Positions 37,687 to 45,986 of a DNA stretch of 64,000 nt are shown here, in pieces. Position 1 is the stretch's first letter, and every line of letters starts with the position of its first letter. Position numbers and translations under genes: made by a program. Below the pieces are notes generated by a model. The model saw nothing but the letters and a program-made list of their open reading frames with translations. It had not been told where the DNA came from and did not search any database. This DNA comes from Hyphomicrobiales bacterium (GTDB lineage: Bacteria > Pseudomonadota > Alphaproteobacteria > Rhizobiales > Rhodobiaceae), in NCBI GenBank assembly GCA_002869065.1, contig PKTR01000006.1, positions 310,001-374,000 on the forward strand, in the 5' to 3' direction.

Positions 37687-38463
37687 TCACGCCGCGCGCT
37701 TCAGAAGGAGGCTGCGGAGGTGGCTGGCGAACTCATGCATGTCCTTCGATTGAGTGGAGTCGACCGTGCGCGGACGCGGCAACGGCACGGTGAAATCGGC
37801 GATCACGCTGCCCGGCCGCTCGCTCATGACGATGACGCGGTCGGCCAAAAGCACGGCTTCGGAGATCGAATGGGTGATGAAGAGCACCGTCTTCGGGCGC
37901 TCCTGCCAGATGCGTAAGAGCTCGAAGCCCATCTCCTCGCGGGTCAGTGCGTCGAGCGCCGAGAACGGCTCGTCCATCAACAGGATATCGGGGTCGAGCA
38001 GCAGTGCGCGGGCGATGCCGACGCGTTGCTGCATGCCGCCGGAAAGCTCCGACGGAAGCCGCTTCTCGAAGCCTTTGAGGCCGACCATCTCGATCAGATC
38101 ACGGGCCCGCTCGCGGTCTTCCGGCGCGACCCGCCCGACCTTGTGGCGGATCGGGAAAACGACATTGTCCTCGACATTCGCCCACGGCAGCAGTGTCGGT
38201 TTCTGGAACACGATGCCGACATCGTCGCGTGGTTCGTGCACCTTGTAGCCGAACACCTCGACGGTACCGCTGGTCGGCTTGATCAGCCCGGCAGTGAGGC
38301 GCAGAAGCGTTGACTTCCCGCACCCCGAGGGGCCGAGGACCGCCACGAATTCGTGGCGGCCGACGGTCATGTCCACGCCCCGGAGCGCTTCCAGATCACC
38401 CGAGCTGGTCGGGAAGACCTGGCCCGTCGCGGTGAATGTGAGGGCTGGCGTCGGGGCGATCAT
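37687..38463 (-). CDS. ABC transporter ATP-binding protein (SsuB/TauB type)
   Basis: The 258-residue ATPase has Walker A GPSGCGKSTLLR, the Q-loop in VFQKPTLLPW, the signature LSGGMQQRVGIARAL, Walker B ILLMDEPFSALD and the switch His in VLFITHSISEA. It powers the NMT1-type importer with the permease and the binding protein. Its start is 2 bases from the stop of the binding-protein gene, so it is tightly coupled. Confidence 0.95.
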   Translation of the reverse strand: MIAPTPALTFTATGQVFPTSSGDLEALRGVDMTVGRHEFVAVLGPSGCGKSTLLRLTAGLIKPTSGTVEVFGYKVHEPRDDVGIVFQKPTLLPWANVEDNVVFPIRHKVGRVAPEDRERARDLIEMVGLKGFEKRLPSELSGGMQQRVGIARALLLDPDILLMDEPFSALDALTREEMGFELLRIWQERPKTVLFITHSISEAVLLADRVIVMSERPGSVIADFTVPLPRPRTVDSTQSKDMHEFASHLRSLLLKRAA

Positions 38464-38465
38464 GC

Positions 38466-39461
38466 TTATTCGCCCGCGAACGAACGGTCGACGACCGATT
38501 CCGGATCAAGCGACGCCGGATCGAGGCCCTGCGCCTTGGAAACCCGGTCCCAGGTCGCTTTCAGCCGGCCGGCTTCGAGCGCGCCAAGGCCGTCCTTTTC
38601 GGTGACGTCGTTGAAGACGAGAACGAGCGCATCCTTGAGCGAGCCTTCGACGTTTTCAGCCGACAATTCCGGCACCATGGCGGCGACGGCTTCCGCCGCT
38701 TCCTTCGGGTTCTCCCTGGCGAACTCGACCGACTTCTTGAAGGCGGCGATGAACTTCTTGGCGACTTCCGGGCGTTCGGTCAGGAACTTGTCGGAGGCAA
38801 CCAGCGACGCCGAATAAAGGTCGAGACCGGCCGCCGACCACGGCAGCACGATGACTTCCTTGCCGGCTTCCTTGCGCTGCGCGGTGTAGCGCGTCACGTC
38901 GGTCATCCAGGCGATGATCGCATCGGTGTTGCCGGTCATCAGCATCGGGCCGAGTGCGGCCGGATCCGCCTTGGTCAGCGTGATGTCGCCCTCGGTCATG
39001 CCGTTGTCGGCCAACACCAGCGGCAGGAACACGTTCGACGAGGTGAACGGCGAGGTTGCGATGGTCTTGCCCTTGACGTCGGTGAGCGTCTCGATGCCGT
39101 TGCCCTTCAGCGTGTAGAAGGCATGCGGGCCTTTGTTGAAGATCGACATGACGGCGGTGACCGGCACCTTTTCGGTTGCCCGTGCGGCCATCAGCGCGCC
39201 CATGCCAGCCGAGCCGATGTCGGAGCTGCCGGTCGCCATCTTGGTGATCGCTTCGGACGAGCCGCGGCCCGGCTCGATGGACACCTCGATGCCGGCGTCG
39301 GCGCAGAAGCCCTTCTGGATGCAGACATAGATCGGCGCCTTGTCGCCACCGGGCAGCCAGTCGAGCTGGTAGGTCACCTTGTCGGTCGCCGAGGCCGATC
39401 CGGCGGCAGCGGCGATGAATACGGCACCGGCGGCCAGTTTCGTCGCGATGGATTTCAGCAT
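38466..39461 (-). CDS. NMT1/THI5-like ABC substrate-binding protein
   Basis: The 331-residue protein has a signal peptide (MLKSIATKLAAGAVFIAAAAG, cut after SASA) and the NMT1 fold. YQLDWLPGGDKAPIYVCIQKGF is the conserved start and SDIGSAGMGALMAAR the ligand loop. It is periplasmic and hands a small solute to the permease. Family members bind pyrimidine precursors, purine derivatives or sulfonates. Because the leader bears a xanthine-type riboswitch, a purine such as xanthine or urate is the best guess. AAGGAGCCCGAC precedes ATG 39461. It is the first gene of the operon. Confidence 0.92.
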   Translation of the reverse strand: MLKSIATKLAAGAVFIAAAAGSASATDKVTYQLDWLPGGDKAPIYVCIQKGFCADAGIEVSIEPGRGSSEAITKMATGSSDIGSAGMGALMAARATEKVPVTAVMSIFNKGPHAFYTLKGNGIETLTDVKGKTIATSPFTSSNVFLPLVLADNGMTEGDITLTKADPAALGPMLMTGNTDAIIAWMTDVTRYTAQRKEAGKEVIVLPWSAAGLDLYSASLVASDKFLTERPEVAKKFIAAFKKSVEFARENPKEAAEAVAAMVPELSAENVEGSLKDALVLVFNDVTEKDGLGALEAGRLKATWDRVSKAQGLDPASLDPESVVDRSFAGE

Positions 39462-39608
39462 GTCGGGCTCCTTGTTTGTCTATTTGCAGGTGGCGAGCGC
39501 AAGGATGCCGGGTCGGCGGGAGGAGGTCCGATCCAGATTCTTGCGGGAGGAAAGGAAGAACGAGTTCGAGTGCGGCACAGGCTGCCTCCAGATGCAGGTT
39601 GACCCTTG

Positions 39609-39652
39609 CCGAGCAATGTCCCGGGCATCGAGCCCTGACCGCTTCTACTCGC
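39609..39652 (-). promoter_or_regulatory. NMT1-motif (xanthine) riboswitch candidate upstream of the ABC importer
   Basis: On the minus strand it reads CGAGTAGAAGCGGTCA, then hairpin GGGC-TCGAT-GCCC, then GGGACATTGCTCG. The 5' core GUAGAAGC, the 3' core AUUGCUC, the closing stem CGAG/CTCG and the inner hairpin are all in the right order. It sits directly at the predicted start of the sigma-54 transcript and about 150 bases before the start codon. This class was named after NMT1 transporter genes, which is what follows here. Confidence 0.78.
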
Positions 39653-39663
39653 GTCTTTCTCTT

Positions 39664-39680
39664 CGCATCTTGCGTGCCAA
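39664..39680 (-). promoter_or_regulatory. Sigma-54 promoter of the NMT1 importer operon
   Basis: The minus strand reads TTGGCACGCAAGATGCG: perfect TTGGCACG, exact GG-N10-GC spacing, and ATGC in place of TTGC. Transcription would start near 39653, at the first base of the riboswitch candidate. This fit supports both calls. Confidence 0.72.
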
Positions 39681-39763
39681 CCCGGCGCGCGCGTCATAAG
39701 CGATTGAGAATTATTATTATTTTTGCCAAAGACGATTGAGTTGAGCAAATCTGCCCGTTGCCC

Positions 39764-39774
39764 ATGTATGCAAA
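39764..39774. promoter_or_regulatory. TGTATGCAA half-conserved operator-like motif
   Basis: ATGTATGCAAA shares the 9-mer TGTATGCAA with the palindrome at 43418-43431 and lies in the divergent control region of the NMT1 operon and the deaminase operon. It is a candidate weak site for the GntR regulator encoded at 52106. Confidence 0.4.
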
Positions 39775-39796
39775 ATCGGCAGAAAACGAACAAAAA

Positions 39797-39820
39797 ATAG
39801 GCAAAAACAAATATGCCTAT
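39797..39820. promoter_or_regulatory. Inverted repeat in the divergent control region
   Basis: ATAGGCA (39797-39803) and TGCCTAT (39814-39820) form perfect 7-base arms with a 10-base A-rich spacer. The position between divergent operons suggests an operator. A closely similar sequence, without the right arm, occurs at about 43446-43470. Confidence 0.5.
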
Positions 39821-39891
39821 CTAGTATACAGAAATGGCTTGCTTGGCGATTGTGCGCTGCGTTACCGTTCGCCGGACAATGGGAGTTTGCC

Positions 39892-40380
39892 ATGCCGATT
39901 TCCGATGAACGGACGGAAGAACTGATGCGCCACGCGATCGATCTGGCGCGGCGCTCGCGCGAGCGCGGGGATCATCCCTTTGGAGCGCTGCTGGCCGATG
40001 CAAATGGCGAAATCCTGCTTGAGGCGATGAACACCTGCGGCACCAAAGGCGACCGCACCGGCCACGCCGAGCGCAATCTGATGACCGAGGCGTCGCTGAA
40101 ATACGCGCCGGAATTCCTCGCCGAATGCACCATGTTCACAAGCGCCGAGCCCTGCGCCATGTGCGCGGGGTCGGTCTATTGGGCGGGTGTCGGGCATGTG
40201 GTGCACGGCATGACGGAAAAGGCGCTGAAGGATTTGATCGGTCCCGATCCGGAGAACCTCACGATGGACATGCCCTGCCGCGATGTTTTCGCCGCCGGGC
40301 AGCGCAAGGTCGCGGTCAAGGGGCCGATCCTTGCCGAGGAATCGGCCGTCGTCCACGACGGGTTCTGGACCGGCAACTGA
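39892..40380 (+). CDS. Nucleobase/nucleoside deaminase (guanine-deaminase-like, CDA fold)
   Basis: The 162-residue protein has the zinc motif HAE in GHAERNLMTEA and PCAMC in SAEPCAMCAGSVYWAG, and ends in FWTGN. This is the cytidine-deaminase-fold group that includes Bacillus-type guanine deaminase (GuaD), which turns guanine into xanthine. GGGAGTTTGCC precedes ATG 39892. It opens a plus-strand operon with a flavodoxin-fold oxidoreductase, an 8-oxoguanine-deaminase-type enzyme and oxygenase 3, all consistent with purine breakdown. The exact base is not proven. Confidence 0.85.
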   Translation: MPISDERTEELMRHAIDLARRSRERGDHPFGALLADANGEILLEAMNTCGTKGDRTGHAERNLMTEASLKYAPEFLAECTMFTSAEPCAMCAGSVYWAGVGHVVHGMTEKALKDLIGPDPENLTMDMPCRDVFAAGQRKVAVKGPILAEESAVVHDGFWTGN

Positions 40381-40425
40381 GCGGAGCGGATCGTAAATGC
40401 GCGCGGTGAACACCTGGGGTGTGTC

Positions 40426-41046
40426 GTGAAAATTCTGCTCGTCCACTGCCATCCGGTGGCCGAAAGCTACGTGACGGCAATCGCCAAACGTCTCGCGCAG
40501 CACCTGCGCAGTGAGGGGCACGACGTCGACCATCTCGATCTCTACGGCGAAGGTTTCGACCCGGTGATGAGCGCCGACGAACGCCGCGCCTACAACGATC
40601 TGACTGCCGGCGAGCACCCGCTGCCCGATCACGCCCGCCGGCTTGGCGATGCCGAGGCGATCCTCTTCGTCTATCCGACGTGGTGGTACGGCCTGCCGGC
40701 CATGCTGAAAGGCTGGCTCGACCGGGTCTGGGCGCCGGGCACGGCCTTCGAGATTTCTCCCGACAACGGGCCGATCCGCCCGTTGTTGACCCAAATTACC
40801 CATTGCGCCGTCGTCACCACCTGTGGGGCGCCGCGCTGGTGGTCGTGGATGGTCGGGCACCCGGGGCGCAAGACCTTGCTGCGCGGCATACGCGCGCTGT
40901 TTCACAAGCGCTGCCGCACGCTCTTTCTCGCCCACTATCTGATGGACATTTCAACGCCGGAAAGCCGTGCCGCCTTCCTCGAAAAGGTCGAGCGGCGGGT
41001 TACGGCATTCATTCCGAAGCCGCCCCGTGCGGCACCGGCAGAATAG
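40426..41046 (+). CDS. NAD(P)H-dependent oxidoreductase, flavodoxin-fold (NQO1/KefF-like)
   Basis: The 206-residue protein has KILLVHCHPVAESYVTAIAK at the N-terminus, YPTWWYGLPAMLKGWLDRVW and GIRALF, which are Flavodoxin_2 family blocks. Such proteins carry FMN or FAD and reduce quinones or small aromatic substrates. The start is GTG 40426. It lies 45 bases behind the deaminase and 9 bases before the amidohydrolase, so it is part of the same operon. It may recycle a quinone or a pathway intermediate. Confidence 0.85.
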   Translation: MKILLVHCHPVAESYVTAIAKRLAQHLRSEGHDVDHLDLYGEGFDPVMSADERRAYNDLTAGEHPLPDHARRLGDAEAILFVYPTWWYGLPAMLKGWLDRVWAPGTAFEISPDNGPIRPLLTQITHCAVVTTCGAPRWWSWMVGHPGRKTLLRGIRALFHKRCRTLFLAHYLMDISTPESRAAFLEKVERRVTAFIPKPPRAAPAE

Positions 41047-41055
41047 GGGACTGAC

Positions 41056-42390
41056 ATGCGTACATGGCTCAAGAATCCGCTGGCGGTGCTGGCTGAGGGC
41101 GCGGGCGGTGGCCTCGTTGTCGAGGACAGTCGCATCGTTGAGCTGGTGCCGAGTGGTCGCGAACCCGCGGCGCCGGTAGACAAGGTGTTTGACGCGTCCC
41201 GCCACGCCATCCTGCCGGGCCTCATCAACACCCATCACCATTTCTTCCAGACTTTGAGCCGCGCCCACCCGCAGGCGCGCGATAAGGAACTGTTCCCCTG
41301 GCTGACGGCGCTCTATCCGATCTGGGGACGCCTAAATCGGGATATGTTCCGCCTCGGCGCGCGGCTTGCCTATGCCGAGCTGCTGCTGTCGGGCTGCACC
41401 ACGGCGATGGACCACAACTACATGCATTTCCCGGGGCTGGAGGATGCGACCGACATCGAGGTCGACGAGGCGAGGGCGCTCGGCATCCGCACCACGGTGG
41501 CGCGCGGCTCGCTGTCGCTGTCGCAAAAGGACGGCGCCGTGCCGCCGGATCATATCGTGCAGGACGAGGACACCATCCTCGCCGACAGCGAGCGCGTGCT
41601 GCAGAAGTATCACGACACCTCGGACGGGGCGATGACGCAGATCGCGCTCGCTCCCTGCGCGGCATTCAACGTCTCCATCCCGATCATGCGCGGTAGCGCC
41701 GAGCTGGCGGAGAAATACGATTGCCGCCTGCACACCCATCTTGCCGAGACCGTCGACGAGGCCGACTACTGCATCGAGAAATTCGGCTATCGCCCGGTCG
41801 ACTGGCTCGACGACTGCAACTGGCTGCAGCCCCGTGTTTGGGTCGCTCACGGAATCCACTTCACCACGGAGGAGTGCAAGAAGCTCGGTCATCACGGCGT
41901 CGGCGTCTGCCACTGCCCGTCGTCGAACGCGGTGCTCGCATCAGGCTTCTGCAAGACCCTCGACCTCGAGGCTGCCGGTAGCCCGGTGGGGCTCGGCGTC
42001 GACGGGTCGGCCTCCAATGACTCTTCCAATCTTATGGAAGAGGTGCGTCATGCGCTGATGGTCAATCGCCTCGGCTATTTGTCCGCCGACCGCGTCACCC
42101 ACCGCGACGCGCTGCGCTGGGCAACGACCGGCTCGGCCCGTTGCCTCGGCCGCGACGACATCGGCGAGATCGCGGTCGGCAAGCAGGCCGACCTTGCGCT
42201 GTTCACCTTCGACGAGTTGCGCTTCTCCGGCGCGCATGACCCGATTGCCGCTCTCGTGCATTGCGGCGCCAATCGCGCCGACCGGGTGATGGTCGCCGGC
42301 GAATGGCGGGTTGTCGACGGCATGATCCCCGGATTCGACACGGCGAAGCTGATCGCGGAACACTCGGCTGCGGCCAAAACCTTTGCCTGA
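41056..42390 (+). CDS. 8-oxoguanine deaminase-type amidohydrolase
   Basis: The 444-residue enzyme has the amidohydrolase HxH in PGLINTHHHFFQTLSR. The third His lies in CRLHTHLAETVDE (with Glu), the fourth in WVAHGIHFT, SSNAVLASG follows, and the catalytic Asp is in GLGVDGSASND. The length and LAETVDEADY agree with bacterial 8-oxoguanine deaminase, which makes urate from 8-oxoguanine. Related enzymes in the family deaminate isoxanthopterin or s-triazines, so the substrate is probable, not certain. Its broken paralogue is at 35527. It is followed after 11 bases by oxygenase 3. Confidence 0.85.
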   Translation: MRTWLKNPLAVLAEGAGGGLVVEDSRIVELVPSGREPAAPVDKVFDASRHAILPGLINTHHHFFQTLSRAHPQARDKELFPWLTALYPIWGRLNRDMFRLGARLAYAELLLSGCTTAMDHNYMHFPGLEDATDIEVDEARALGIRTTVARGSLSLSQKDGAVPPDHIVQDEDTILADSERVLQKYHDTSDGAMTQIALAPCAAFNVSIPIMRGSAELAEKYDCRLHTHLAETVDEADYCIEKFGYRPVDWLDDCNWLQPRVWVAHGIHFTTEECKKLGHHGVGVCHCPSSNAVLASGFCKTLDLEAAGSPVGLGVDGSASNDSSNLMEEVRHALMVNRLGYLSADRVTHRDALRWATTGSARCLGRDDIGEIAVGKQADLALFTFDELRFSGAHDPIAALVHCGANRADRVMVAGEWRVVDGMIPGFDTAKLIAEHSAAAKTFA

Positions 42391-42401
42391 CGGAGGATGA
42401 A

Positions 42402-43364
42402 ATGACCGCGCCCGGGATCCCGATCATCGACCTGACGCCGCTGTTCGAGGAGGGCGAAGCCGGCATCGAAAAGGTCGCTGCCAAGATCGGCGCGGCCTGC
42501 CGCGGCATCGGCTTCTTCCTCGTCGTCGGCCATCGTGTGCCGGCAGAGTTGCGCGCGGCGGTGTTTGCCGAGTCGGCCAAATTCTTCGCGCTGCCGGAAG
42601 AGAAAAAGCGCAAGACCCTCTATTCGACGGAAACCGGCAATCGCGGCTTCATCCCGATGGGTGGCGAAGCGCTCGACCCGACGCGCCCGCCTGACGTCAA
42701 GGAGGCGTTCAATATCGGCCTGGAGCTTGCCGCCGACGATCCCGACATCGTCAACGGAGTCCCGTTTCGCGCGCTGAATTTGTGGCCGGAAAGTGCTGCC
42801 TTCCGCGCGACCATGCTCGACTATTTCAATGCCGTATGGGTGCTCGGGCGCACGCTGCACACGGCGTTCGCGGCCGAACTTGGCGTCGCGCCGGACTTCT
42901 TCGAAGACAAGCTCGACAAGCCGCTGGCAACGCTGCGCCTGCTGCATTATCCGCCGCGTCCGGGCGCGATGGAGGAGGGGCAGCTCGGCGCCGGCGAGCA
43001 CACCGACTATGGCTGCGTAACGCTGCTCGCGACCGATGACGCCGGCGGTCTTGAAGTGCGCACCCGAGACGGGGAATGGCTGCCTGCGCCCTATGTCGCC
43101 GATGCCTATGTCTGCAATATCGGCGACTGCCTGATGCGGTGGACCAACGACACCTACCTGTCGACGCCGCACCGCGTGGTCAATCCGGCCGGCCGCGAGC
43201 GGTTTTCAGTGGCCTTTTTCCTCGATCCGAACCCGGATGCCATCGTCGAGTGCCTGCCGACCTGCCAGTCTGCCGACAGCCCGGCGAAATATCCGCCGGT
43301 GACCGGCGCCGACTATCTCGAGAGCCGATTGAATCCGACCTACGAGAAAAGCGGACTCATCTGA
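42402..43364 (+). CDS. Fe(II)/2-oxoglutarate oxygenase, isopenicillin-N-synthase type (oxygenase 3)
   Basis: The 320-residue protein has GIPIIDLTPLFEEG and GFFLVVGHRVP at the N-terminus, HTD in GAGEHTDYGCVTLL, distal His in LSTPHRVVNPAG and RFS in ERFSVAFFLDPN. It is the last gene of the deaminase operon (ATG 42402 behind CGGAGGATGAA). Location next to purine deaminases supports a purine or related ring substrate. It is closer in layout to oxygenase 1 than to oxygenase 2. Confidence 0.9.
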   Translation: MTAPGIPIIDLTPLFEEGEAGIEKVAAKIGAACRGIGFFLVVGHRVPAELRAAVFAESAKFFALPEEKKRKTLYSTETGNRGFIPMGGEALDPTRPPDVKEAFNIGLELAADDPDIVNGVPFRALNLWPESAAFRATMLDYFNAVWVLGRTLHTAFAAELGVAPDFFEDKLDKPLATLRLLHYPPRPGAMEEGQLGAGEHTDYGCVTLLATDDAGGLEVRTRDGEWLPAPYVADAYVCNIGDCLMRWTNDTYLSTPHRVVNPAGRERFSVAFFLDPNPDAIVECLPTCQSADSPAKYPPVTGADYLESRLNPTYEKSGLI

Positions 43365-43417
43365 TTTTTCGATTGCCGAGCGAACTCCACCGCACCGGTA
43401 TTTCCGGCGTGCGGCAT

Positions 43418-43431
43418 AATTGTATGCAATT
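43418..43431. promoter_or_regulatory. GntR-type operator candidate upstream of the BMP operon
   Basis: AATTGTATGCAATT has perfect 5-base arms (AATTG/CAATT) around TATG. It closely resembles AATTGCATGCAATT at 54535 upstream of allophanate hydrolase. Palindromes of the TTGNATNCAA kind are typical of FadR/FCD-group GntR regulators, and one is encoded in this operon. Confidence 0.6.
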
Positions 43432-43594
43432 TTCAAAAAACGATGAAAAAATAAGCAAAACAAATCTGCAGTGCAAAAAATATGCATAAATGGCCGGGGA
43501 TCAAGCGGGTCCGATCTTGAGGCGGAGCCGCGGTGAAACAAGCAACCCACTGAAAGTAAATACAAAAAACATTCGTTAACGCCTTGAAAACGGA

Positions 43595-43611
43595 TTGGCA
43601 CGGGCTTTGCG
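43595..43611 (+). promoter_or_regulatory. Sigma-54 promoter of the BMP importer/amidase operon
   Basis: TTGGCACGGGCTTTGCG matches the consensus at all conserved positions: TTGGCACG, N4, TTGC, GG-N10-GC. The predicted start is near 43622, leaving a leader of about 70 bases. It indicates control by RpoN and an activator such as NtrC, hence nitrogen limitation. Confidence 0.8.
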
Positions 43612-43691
43612 AGGGTGGTCTGCGGGACATGGCGCCATCACTGGCCCATCGCGTCGAACGCCTCCCAAGGGCGACAAACAGGAGCTGGATC

Positions 43692-44807
43692 ATGCCAATC
43701 AACGGAATCTCCCGCCGGAACGTACTCAAGACGGGTCTCGCCGGCCTCGCCTCCACCGCGCTGCCTCTCGGTGTGCTCGGAACCGCTGCCGCCGCCGACG
43801 AGGTCGTGCTCGGTGCCGTCTATGTCGGCCCGCGCGACGACTATGGCTGGAATCAGGCCCACGCGGTCGCCATGGAGGTGCTGAAATCGGTCGGCAATGT
43901 GAAGGTCATCGAGGAAGAGAACGTTCCCGAGACCGACGCCTGCGCCAAGTCGATGGAATCGATGATCAACCTCGACGGCGCCAACCTCATCCTCGGCACA
44001 TCGTTCGGCTATTTCGATCCGTTCATGGTCGATCTCGCTGCGAAGTATCCCGACGTGCAGTTCCGTCACGCCGCGCCGCTGTGGAACAAGGAAAAGCACC
44101 CGGCCAATCTCGGCAGCTATTTCTGTTATCTCAACCAGGGTCACTATGTGAACGGCGTCGCCGCCGGCCTGTCGACGACAACCGGCAAGATCGGCTTCGT
44201 CGCCGCCAAGCCGATCCCGACCGTGCTCTCCAACATCAACTCGGTGCTGCTCGGAGCTCGCTCGGTCCGCCCGGATGCGACGGTTCAGGTCATCTTCACC
44301 GGCGACTGGTCTCTGCCGGTTCGTGAGGCCGAAGCCGCCAACGCGCTGGTCGACGCCGGCTGCGACGTGCTGACCTGCCACGTCGATGGACCGAAGGTCG
44401 TCATCGAGACCGCCGAAAGCCGCGGCGTGAAGTCGTGCGGCCACAACGCCTCGCAGGCTCCGCTCGCGCCGAAGGGCTTCATCACCGGCGCTGAGTACAA
44501 GTGGGAAACCATCTACAAGATGTACGCCGACATGCTGGCCAAGGGCGAAACCCTGCCGAACGTCGTCGTCGGCGGCTACGACAACGACATGGTGCAGAAC
44601 ACCGCGTTCGGCGCTGGCGCGACGCCTGAGGCGATCAAGGCGGCCGAAGCCGCGATTGCCGGTCTGAAGGAGAAGAAGCCGATCTATGTCGGTCCTCTGA
44701 AGGACAATGCCGGCAACCTCGTCATCGACAAGACCTACGACAACTACGATCCGTATCTCGATGGCATGAACTACCTCCTCGAAGGTGTCATCGGCTCGAT
44801 CACCTGA
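43692..44807 (+). CDS. BMP family ABC substrate-binding protein (nucleoside/purine type)
   Basis: The 371-residue protein begins with a twin-arginine-like signal (SRRNVLKTGLAGLAS, cleaved near AAAADE). The BMP (PnrA/Med) fold follows: LGAVYVGPRDDYGWNQAHA, NLILGTSFGYFDPFMVDLAAKYPDV and GKIGFVAAKPIP. BMP proteins bind purine nucleosides or bases. It lies in the periplasm and works with the two permeases and the ATPase downstream. CAGGAGCTGGATC precedes ATG 43692. It is the first gene of a ten-gene operon. Confidence 0.93.
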   Translation: MPINGISRRNVLKTGLAGLASTALPLGVLGTAAAADEVVLGAVYVGPRDDYGWNQAHAVAMEVLKSVGNVKVIEEENVPETDACAKSMESMINLDGANLILGTSFGYFDPFMVDLAAKYPDVQFRHAAPLWNKEKHPANLGSYFCYLNQGHYVNGVAAGLSTTTGKIGFVAAKPIPTVLSNINSVLLGARSVRPDATVQVIFTGDWSLPVREAEAANALVDAGCDVLTCHVDGPKVVIETAESRGVKSCGHNASQAPLAPKGFITGAEYKWETIYKMYADMLAKGETLPNVVVGGYDNDMVQNTAFGAGATPEAIKAAEAAIAGLKEKKPIYVGPLKDNAGNLVIDKTYDNYDPYLDGMNYLLEGVIGSIT

Positions 44808-44822
44808 TCCCGTGCGACTTGC

Positions 44823-44848
44823 GGGCCGTCCGGATATCCGGGCGGCCC
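44823..44848 (+). terminator. Intra-operon hairpin behind the binding-protein gene
   Basis: GGGCCGTCCGG (44823-44833) pairs with CCGGGCGGCCC (44838-44848), 11 bp with one G-U pair and a 4-base loop. There is no T tract. Such hairpins after a binding-protein gene usually stabilise its message, so it is made in excess over the permeases. Confidence 0.65.
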
Positions 44849-44879
44849 GTCCTTGTGACGCGAACAAGGCGAACCGTTC

Positions 44880-45986
44880 ATGGCAGTCCTCGATACCGTT
44901 CCGTCCCGTTCCTTCTTCGCCTCGGCGCGCTTTCTCTCCGCGCTCGAGAAGGTGGTCATTCCGCTCGGTGCGCTGCTCGCTTCGGCCGCGCTTTTCTCGC
45001 TCTTCCTGCTGGCTCTCGGAAAGAGCCCCGTCGATTTCTTCCAGCTTGTCTGGCGCGGTGGTTTCGGCACCAGCTTTTCCTTCCAGAACACCTTGCAGCG
45101 AGCCACACCGCTGATCCTCACCGGATTTGCTTTCGCCATCCCCGCCCAGATCGGCATGACCATGATCGGTGCGGAGGGCGCACTGGTGCTCGGCGGCTTT
45201 GCGGCGGCAGCGCTTGCCGTGCCGCTCGTGACGGTGGGCGCGCCAGTCGCGGTGACGATGCTTTTGATGGTGCTCGCCGCCGTCGCGGTCGGCGCCGGAT
45301 GGAACGCGATTGCCGGCTGGCTGCGCCATTCGCGCGGCGTCAACGAAACCATCTCGACGCTGCTGCTGACCTACATCGCCATCGCCATCATGAACTTCTT
45401 CGTCGAAGGCGTGCTGCGTGATCCCGGATCCGCGAATAAGCCGTCCACCATGCCGATCGGCAAGGACTACATGGTCGGCAACATCCCCGGCACCGACGTC
45501 CATTGGGGGCTGGTCGCCGGCATCGTTCTCGCCGTCATCCTGCAATTCCTGATGTCGCGCACGACCTTCGGCTTCGCCGCCCGCGTCACCGGCGGCAATC
45601 CGCGCGCCGCGCTGGCGCAGGGTCTGCCGGTCGGCAAGCTGATCGTCATCTGCTCGGCAATCGCCGGCGGCTGCGCCGGGCTCGCCGGCTATTTCGAGGT
45701 TGCCGCCATCCACGGCCAGGCCAACGCCTCGCTCGTCGCCGGCTACGGCTTCGCCGGCATCCTCGTGTCGTTCCTCGCTCGCCACAACCCGATTGTGATC
45801 ATCCCGGTCGCGATGATGTTCGGCGCCATCGAAGCCTCCGGCGGCCTCATCCAGCGCCGCATGGACATGCCCGACGCCACCGCGCTCGTGCTGCAGGGGA
45901 TCATCTTCGTGGTGCTCCTGGCGAGCGAAACCCTGCATGGCCGGTTCGCCATCTTCCAGCCGAAAAGCGAGGTCGACCGCATATGA
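44880..45986 (+). CDS. ABC transporter permease 1 (BMP/nucleoside type)
   Basis: The 368-residue inner-membrane protein is of the BPD_transp_2 family, with RATPLILTGFAFAIPAQIGMTMIGAEGALVLGGF, split here as PLILTGFAFAIPAQ and IGAEGALVLGGF, and GVNETISTLLLTYIAIA. These are the blocks seen in nucleoside and ribose-type permeases (NupP-like). Its stop overlaps the next permease start (ATATGA). Confidence 0.93.
   Translation: MAVLDTVPSRSFFASARFLSALEKVVIPLGALLASAALFSLFLLALGKSPVDFFQLVWRGGFGTSFSFQNTLQRATPLILTGFAFAIPAQIGMTMIGAEGALVLGGFAAAALAVPLVTVGAPVAVTMLLMVLAAVAVGAGWNAIAGWLRHSRGVNETISTLLLTYIAIAIMNFFVEGVLRDPGSANKPSTMPIGKDYMVGNIPGTDVHWGLVAGIVLAVILQFLMSRTTFGFAARVTGGNPRAALAQGLPVGKLIVICSAIAGGCAGLAGYFEVAAIHGQANASLVAGYGFAGILVSFLARHNPIVIIPVAMMFGAIEASGGLIQRRMDMPDATALVLQGIIFVVLLASETLHGRFAIFQPKSEVDRI

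Noticed and set aside
43638-45938. A 766-codon open frame on the minus strand across the BMP binding protein and permease genes
   Set aside because: It is the complement of strongly typed genes. Its translation is rich in His, Asp, Glu and Arg with no domain, as expected for antisense of G+C-rich codons.
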